NCBI GenBank assembly: GCA_964543525.1
Contig: CAZIYW010000096.1
Span: forward strand, 1-20,155
From: CBDVBE01 sp964543525
GTDB taxonomy: Bacteria; Fibrobacterota; Chitinivibrionia; Chitinivibrionales; JANQEN01
Length of the DNA: 20,155 nt
Reading direction: 5' to 3'
Within the stretch, counting starts at the first letter, position 1. Every line of letters starts with the position of its first letter. The notes beneath the pieces are model-generated. The model was not told the DNA's origin and did no database searches. It saw only the letters and a list, made by a program, of their open reading frames with translations. The position numbers were made by a program, and so were the translations under genes. This document shows positions 15,511-20,155 of this stretch, piece by piece.

Positions 15511-16833
15511 ATGAAAACAAAAACAATGATACTGCTTATGGCACTGACTTCAATAGCCATTGTATCCAAACCTCTTCCGGAGGACGGCACACCGGTCGGG
15601 TATGAGGTTTTTACGGGCAGGCTGTTTCCCTGTAATAATATTGAAAGTTTCTGTAATATGGTACGTATGGACTCTGTCATGGCAACCTTGCGCTACCTTC
15701 AGAATATGGGACCGCGCTATGCCTGGGTTGATGATGATTCCACCACACCCGACACGGACACCAATGTGGTCCTGAACGAGGTACGGGACTGGCTGGTGGA
15801 GAAACTTGATGCATATAGCTATACCGTCACACTTCATCACGCGCTGTATCATTATGTGGACAAGGATCCGGATTATGGGTGGAATGTCATTGCGACCAGA
15901 AAAGGTACACACTTTCCCGATACCTGGGTAGTGGTCGGTGCGCATTATGATACCCGAAAAGAAACACCCGGCATTGACGATAACGGCTCAGGTACCGGGG
16001 CGCTTATGGAGCTTGCGAGGATTTTTCAACGGGTCAACAGCAAGTACTCAATCGCCCTCATATTCTTTACCGGAGAGGAACGTGCCTTCAAGGGCTCGAC
16101 AAAACTGATGGATAGTATAGGCTCTGATATGGATATTAAGGTCATGTTCAATATTGATCAGGTCGGCGGTACCAACAAGGATTATTCCGGCAATCCCTAT
16201 GTGTCGGATTCCATTAAATGTGAAGCGGATTCATCCCCGGCAGGCGGGACTGCAAATAATATTCTTTCGCAAAAGTATACGGATACCCTGGCCCGGGCAA
16301 CAAATACCTATACGTCAATCGGCACCGTGCTGATATCACGGGCCTATGGTTCAGATTATGTCCCGTTCGAGCGAAACGGGTATGTTATTACCGGTTATTA
16401 TGAAGGGTTTAACGGGTCTACCGGCAGTCAGTTCGCTGAAAAGGTCAGTGATACCATCGGCAATATTGATGCCACTTTTTACCACCAGGTTATACGCGGC
16501 TCTGTTGCATATACGGCGCTTATGGCACAATGTGAAGACGTGACAGGTTCGGCAGAAGGGAATACTATTCAGATATTGAACAGCAGAACAACTTCGGTAA
16601 GTATGCGCTCACCTTCTAAAATAGATATTTCTTTAATCAGAGCAGGGAATGTTGTTGTCGATTTATTTGATATAGCGGGAAAGAAAATTCTGACCCTGAA
16701 TTTAGGCAGACAGGTTGAAGGAAGCCATTTAATTGACCCGGGGAAGGCGTTGGGATCAAAAGTAATGATTGCCCAGGTTAAAGTTAATAATAATGTTGTA
16801 GGGAAAGTTAAGATGAATCTGGTGAGGTTGTGA
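15511..16833 (+). CDS. Secreted M28 family metallopeptidase (aminopeptidase-like)
   Basis: The product has 440 residues. A signal peptide (about 1-19) precedes the M28 domain (about 45-345). The two-zinc site is complete: His145 (GAHYDT, with Asp147), Asp156-Asp157 (GIDDNGSG), Glu189-Glu190 (TGEERA), Asp216 (NIDQVG) and His325 (TFYHQV). By family it removes N-terminal residues from peptides, so it complements the M14 carboxypeptidase. Residues about 365-440 are a C-terminal domain of sorting-tail type (VVDLFDIAGKKILTL), though the end is less typical than in the peptidases upstream. It ends with a normal TGA stop. The purine-rich leader AAGAAAGAAAAA is a weak ribosome-binding site. Selenoprotein 3 follows after 106 bp. 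Confidence 0.9.
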   Translation: MKTKTMILLMALTSIAIVSKPLPEDGTPVGYEVFTGRLFPCNNIESFCNMVRMDSVMATLRYLQNMGPRYAWVDDDSTTPDTDTNVVLNEVRDWLVEKLDAYSYTVTLHHALYHYVDKDPDYGWNVIATRKGTHFPDTWVVVGAHYDTRKETPGIDDNGSGTGALMELARIFQRVNSKYSIALIFFTGEERAFKGSTKLMDSIGSDMDIKVMFNIDQVGGTNKDYSGNPYVSDSIKCEADSSPAGGTANNILSQKYTDTLARATNTYTSIGTVLISRAYGSDYVPFERNGYVITGYYEGFNGSTGSQFAEKVSDTIGNIDATFYHQVIRGSVAYTALMAQCEDVTGSAEGNTIQILNSRTTSVSMRSPSKIDISLIRAGNVVVDLFDIAGKKILTLNLGRQVEGSHLIDPGKALGSKVMIAQVKVNNNVVGKVKMNLVRL

Positions 16834-16845
16834 ATGCATTGCTTT

Positions 16846-16880
16846 CATTTCGACCCCGATGTGAAATCGGGGTCGAAATG
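16846..16880. repeat. Perfect 15-bp inverted repeat
   Basis: CATTTCGACCCCGAT (16846-16860) and ATCGGGGTCGAAATG (16866-16880) are perfect complements around the loop GTGAA. Flanking AATGCATTGC and CAATGCTTTGCATT extend the pairing imperfectly. There is no T-run, so it is more likely a repeat related to the TGTCATTTCGA family than a terminator, though it could act on mRNA 3' ends of the M28 gene. Confidence 0.75.
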
Positions 16881-16939
16881 ACAATGCTTTGCATTAAAAG
16901 TAAAGTATAAAAAAGAAATGAAAACAAAAGGAGATCCGA

Positions 16940-18013
16940 ATGCTCAAAAAATTCGTATTAATCACAATGTTATTGATATGTACCGTTACTGCGCAGAATA
17001 TACCGAATGTAACCGGAACGGATTATCACGGTACCTATCATGACATGTATAAATATTTCAAAGAAGGCAAGCATGTCGCGCTTTTCTTTACCGGCTCCTT
17101 TTGAGGGAGCTGTCTGGGCGCGGGGCGCGATCATAATCTTGTCTGGGAGGAGTATGGATGTGATAAACACGATGTCGTGTTTCTGGCAATTGCTACGAAA
17201 GACTCAACAGCAAAAATACTCACCGCATACGCCAGAAATAGTGTTGATCCTGTAAGATTTTCATTAATAACGTTGGAAGGCGGGAGCAGGGAAATAGGTG
17301 AGCTTTTTGGCCAGGTCGGTAAAGCCGGTGCCGCATGGCTGGTAAATCCAGACAAGGTTGTCGACACGCTCGGCGGCTACAGCAAATATACCCTCCGTAA
17401 AGAGTATCAAAATGCCGGTATCGATACCAGCGACTGTGACGACAGCCTGGTAGCGCCTATCGTGCGCTTTCTGACCCCGTTGCAGGGGGATGTTTTTACA
17501 GTGAACAGTACATGCGAAATACAATGGATTGCCAGGGATTCCGACGGTATCGCCTCGCGGGTAATTTATTTCAGCTCCGATGGTGGTAATGAGTGGGAGT
17601 TACTTGACAGTACCGCTACTGGTGACAGCTCATATACCTGGCACATACCCACTGTAGTTTCCGATTCATGCAGAATTAAGGTACAGGTATATGACGTTAA
17701 GAATAATCGGGGAGAAAAAATATCAGCCCTTTTCAGCATCACTGCACAAACCGGTATAATTGGCACAGCGCCTGTCGAGAATATTCCGATCCGGTGTAAG
17801 AGAGATGAAAACGGGCTCTCTGTATACCTTCCCTTTCCGGAAGGGTATTATGTTTCGATAGTGAATGCGCAGGGGAAAAAAGTTGCAGGATTTTCAACGA
17901 GACCGTGTACACACTGGTACTCCGTGGGAGCCGGTGTGTCGCACGGCATGCATATTCTTTGTGTACGTAAAAAGGGAATGACCGTTAATAAAAAAATATT
18001 TCCGGTGCGCTAG
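16940..18013 (+). CDS. Secreted thioredoxin-like selenoprotein 3 (UxxC), T9SS-type tail
   Basis: Reading TGA 17102-17104 as selenocysteine gives 357 residues. A signal peptide (about 1-19, ICTVTAQ) is followed by a thioredoxin-like domain (about 22-160) with Sec55-Gly-Ser-Cys58. An Ig-like domain (about 170-270; APIVRFLTPLQGDVF, then CEIQWIARDSDG) and a tail (about 290-357; VSIVNAQGKKVAGF) follow. The ATG at 16940 has a strong AAGGAGAT at 16927-16934. The part before the TGA is only 54 codons, so gene callers would probably lose the signal peptide and redox motif and start a truncated gene at a GTG (17177). As in the other two, the cis-Pro position lacks Pro (GKAGAAWLV). It lies between the M28 peptidase and the PNGase F-like gene. 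Confidence 0.85.
17102..17128 (+). promoter_or_regulatory. Sec UGA codon and SECIS-like hairpin of selenoprotein 3
   Basis: UGA is at 17102-17104. The stem GCGC (17118-17121) pairs with GCGC (17125-17128) around the loop GGG (17122-17124), at +18 to +20 after the UGA. All four pairs are Watson-Crick. Compared with selenoprotein 1, the outer two pairs are swapped (C-G and G-C become G-C and C-G), so pairing is kept while the bases change. Confidence 0.65.
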
Positions 18014-18102
18014 TTAGTTTTTTGTTAACACTTGACAAGAGCGTAAACTCACGCTTTGCCTTGGGTGGCGCTCATGGATACGAATTCAGAATTAATCAAT
18101 AT

Positions 18103-18132
18103 TTAACACGAACTAATTATTATTTTTATTAT
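18103..18132 (+). promoter_or_regulatory. Possible promoter before the PNGase F-like gene
   Basis: TTAACA (18103-18108) and TATTAT (18127-18132) are 18 bases apart in AT-rich DNA, about 43 bases before the ATG at 18175. The 161-bp gap after selenoprotein 3 would allow an independent transcript. Chance matches are common in such DNA. Confidence 0.28.
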
Positions 18133-18174
18133 GCGCGGGGGACATATCAGGGATTCCAGGAGAGAAGTATAATA

Positions 18175-20155
18175 ATGGAAAATGTCCTAGGGGGCCGTAT
18201 GAACACCATTACTAAAGTACTATGTATAGTACTGCTCACAGTAATCCTTGTCCGAAGCCAGGACCATATTGATACAGTGTTTGATAAGCAGATTATCAGC
18301 ATGGCAAACCAGAAGCCGCAGACTGTGACGACCTTTCCTGAAATTACAAGAACATATTCCAAAGCTGAGCTGGTGCTGAAACTGGAAGCGCCCACGGGCC
18401 TTGACGGCGATGAGTGGGATCGGCTGGGAAGCATATTTCTCTATGATGACGACGGTCAGAGAATCGAGATCGGCCGCCTTATCACACCGTTTTGGAACTG
18501 TCCCTGGACCTGGCGCCTTGATGTTACTGATTATCAGCTACTGTTTCACGGTACAAAGAAAATGGAGATATGGATCGAGTCATGGAAGGATGACGGGTAT
18601 CAGGCCACTGTGACAATCGAGTTGACCGAAGGAACGCCGTCACAGATGCCGGTGAAAATAAGCAACCTGTGGAACGGCTCTGCCGTAGGGTACGGCAATA
18701 CCGGCAATACCCACCTTGAGAAATTTTTTATACCCATCGATTTCCCGATCATGGCCAATACGGATAAGGTGCTGCTTAAATTTACGGTCACCGGTCATCG
18801 CTTTACCAATAATACCGGCCAGGCTGCGGAATTTCTCAGGCGCGGCAGAACAGTAAAAGTCAACGGCGGCGGTAACTGGAAAAATGAGCTGTGGCAGGAG
18901 TGCGGCAGCTGGCCGGTACAGCCGCAGGATCCCGGTACCTGGTATCATGACCGGGCAGGCTGGTGCCCCGGCGATCTGGTCGACCCCTGGACCATTGATG
19001 CCACGGCCCAGTGTACTCCGGGGCAGAGTGCCGGAATCGAATATATTGCCGATGAATATATCAATTACGGTTCTGCAAAGGATGCCACCCATCATGTGGA
19101 ATCACAGCTGGTCGAGATGCAGACTACCAACCAGCTTATTTTCTATCCGGTCAGTAATTTCCTCGTCGTAGGGTATGAAGAGGAACCCTTGAAGGGCAAG
19201 ACCAGAGATTATGCGGTACGGAATTTCAGCAGTGCAGCAGTCGACTGGACAATAACGAAAACTGCTGACTGGCTCGACCTCTCCACTTCGGGCGGCACCA
19301 TTGCCGCCGGTGCATCGGAAAAGATAACGGTCTCGCTCAACACTGCTGCTGATGCATTGAAAAAGGGAGTGTACAGAGACACCCTGACTTTCAGTGACGG
19401 CATTAAAAAGGAAAAGGTAGTCATTACTCTCGAAAAGTATAGAAGGGAACTGATAGGGTACTGGAAATTTGATAAAGGCAGCGGTACCACTGCCTTTGAT
19501 TCCTCCGGCAACGGCAATGATGGAATAATCACAGGCGCAACCTGGGTTGACGGTAAGGTTAAAAAGGCTCTCGATTTTAAAAACGGCAGTTATGTCGAGA
19601 TTCCGCACGAGTCATTCAGCTCCCTGATGAATGCGGTCACTATCTGCTTATGGCAGTATGGTGATGCTTCCGTGCAGCCCAGCAAGAACAGCGTTTTTGA
19701 AGGGTTGGAAAACGGTGTGCGTATACTGAATTGCCACCTTCCCTGGGAAGACGAACATGTGTACTGGCATGCGGGCGGTGACCTCATTAAAAAGAGTGCT
19801 TCCGCCGTTGAATATGAAGGTAAATGGAACCACTGGGCCTTTACCAAGGACAGTAAAACCGGTTCCATGAAAATATATCTCAACGGTACACTCTGGCACA
19901 GCGATACTGCAAAGGTTCGCTCCATCGGCAGGGCGGATATCTTTAAAATCGGTTCCGGAGCAAATGGACTCAGCGGTTATGATGGTATTATTGATGAGGT
20001 GATGGTCTTTAATTATGAACTTGATGCCGCCACAATAAAGCATATTGCTGACGGTGGACAGACCGGTAAAAAGAATGAGAAAATCATCACCATTTCCGAA
20101 CAGGACATCTTTACCGCCGAACCCAACCCGGTTCCTGAAGGTTGTGACAGGGTTC
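18175..20155 (+). CDS. PNGase F-like peptide:N-glycosidase with BACON-like and LamG-like domains (3' end cut off)
   Basis: The frame stays open from 18175 to the window edge (660 codons). After a signal peptide come both PNGase F domains (about residues 50-350). They keep the three acidic residues important in Flavobacterium PNGase F: Asp82 (DEWDR, Asp60 there), Glu135 (IWIESW, Glu118) and Glu219 (AAEF, Glu206). Also kept are GRLITPFW and DRAGWCPGD. Next are a BACON-like domain (about 370-425; ADWLDLSTSGGTIAAG) and a LamG/concanavalin-like domain (about 427-630; GYWKFDKGSGTTAFDSSG). The last residues (AEPNPVPEG) look like the start of a sorting tail. By homology it releases N-glycans from Asn of glycoproteins. 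AGGAGAG (18158-18164) favours ATG 18175; ATG 18199 gives a more typical signal peptide. Codon third positions look more GC-rich than in neighbouring genes. Confidence 0.88.
   Translation, partial: MENVLGGRMNTITKVLCIVLLTVILVRSQDHIDTVFDKQIISMANQKPQTVTTFPEITRTYSKAELVLKLEAPTGLDGDEWDRLGSIFLYDDDGQRIEIGRLITPFWNCPWTWRLDVTDYQLLFHGTKKMEIWIESWKDDGYQATVTIELTEGTPSQMPVKISNLWNGSAVGYGNTGNTHLEKFFIPIDFPIMANTDKVLLKFTVTGHRFTNNTGQAAEFLRRGRTVKVNGGGNWKNELWQECGSWPVQPQDPGTWYHDRAGWCPGDLVDPWTIDATAQCTPGQSAGIEYIADEYINYGSAKDATHHVESQLVEMQTTNQLIFYPVSNFLVVGYEEEPLKGKTRDYAVRNFSSAAVDWTITKTADWLDLSTSGGTIAAGASEKITVSLNTAADALKKGVYRDTLTFSDGIKKEKVVITLEKYRRELIGYWKFDKGSGTTAFDSSGNGNDGIITGATWVDGKVKKALDFKNGSYVEIPHESFSSLMNAVTICLWQYGDASVQPSKNSVFEGLENGVRILNCHLPWEDEHVYWHAGGDLIKKSASAVEYEGKWNHWAFTKDSKTGSMKIYLNGTLWHSDTAKVRSIGRADIFKIGSGANGLSGYDGIIDEVMVFNYELDAATIKHIADGGQTGKKNEKIITISEQDIFTAEPNPVPEGCDRV

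Noticed and set aside
3639..17104. A changed genetic code (UGA as Trp or Gly)
   Set aside because: UGA terminates selenoprotein 1 (4497-4499) and the M28 gene (16831-16833), TGG is used for Trp throughout, and no other large gene here has internal TGA codons.
3456..18013. Reading the three thioredoxin-like genes as pseudogenes broken by nonsense mutations
   Set aside because: The TGA falls on the same catalytic residue in three diverged paralogues, the frame is intact on both sides, and a hairpin lies at the same distance each time. Independent decay would not give this pattern.
18032..18037. Perfect TTGACA as a -35 box after selenoprotein 3
   Set aside because: There is no acceptable -10 sequence 16-18 bases downstream (the region reads ACGCTTTGCC), so I do not call a promoter.
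18040..18055. AGCGT/ACGCT hairpin as a terminator of selenoprotein 3
   Set aside because: The stem is only 5 bp with a 6-base loop, and no T-run follows.
1..20155. CRISPR arrays, tRNA or rRNA genes
   Set aside because: I saw no regularly spaced direct repeats and no tRNA- or rRNA-like segment. tRNA-Sec was considered in particular and not seen.

Overview
Organism. The window looks like the genome of a Gram-negative bacterium with a type IX secretion system (T9SS), most plausibly of the Fibrobacterota/Chitinivibrionia group. The evidence is a TIGR02147/DUF4423-type regulator (a family expanded in Fibrobacter relatives) overlapping a lipoprotein gene, and a run of signal-peptide proteins that nearly all end in a T9SS type A-like sorting tail. 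The lineage is an inference from gene content.

Layout. 1-560: intergenic DNA with a perfect 12-bp hairpin and a decayed IS256-type transposase fragment. 567-2979: the regulator and a propeller lipoprotein, overlapping by 8 bp. 2980-3467: three palindromic repeats. 3468-18013: a same-strand series of secreted proteins: selenoprotein 1, C25 (gingipain-like) peptidase 1, M14 carboxypeptidase, selenoprotein 2, C25 peptidases 2 and 3, M28 aminopeptidase, selenoprotein 3. 18175-end: a PNGase F-like glycoamidase with BACON-like and LamG-like domains, cut by the window edge. The spacers carry palindromic, MITE-like repeats, two of them as near-identical copies behind C25 peptidases 2 and 3.

Main discovery. 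Three paralogous secreted thioredoxin-like genes (3468-4499, 9117-10181, 16940-18013) would be called as broken genes, because each has one in-frame TGA. In all three the TGA is the first position of a CxxC-type redox motif (UxxC: USSC, UPGC, UGSC). In all three the mRNA just after it can fold into a hairpin whose three-base loop (GGU, GGU, GGG) lies exactly 18-20 nt after the UGA, with compensatory base-pair changes in the stem. This is what a bacterial SECIS element should look like. TGA is an ordinary stop elsewhere in the window, including at the end of selenoprotein 1 and of the M28 gene. I conclude that these are selenoproteins, apparently exported ones with the order signal peptide, Trx-like domain, Ig-like domain, sorting tail.

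How the genes may work together. Each selenoprotein is interleaved with secreted peptidases, and the third lies beside a PNGase F homologue that keeps all three key acidic residues. A reasonable hypothesis is a cell-surface or extracellular system for dismantling disulfide-rich glycoproteins: selenocysteine oxidoreductases open disulfides, the PNGase removes N-glycans, gingipain-like endopeptidases cut the chain, and the M14 and M28 exopeptidases trim it. No selenocysteine machinery (selA, selB, selC, selD) is in the window, so its presence elsewhere in the genome is the key test.
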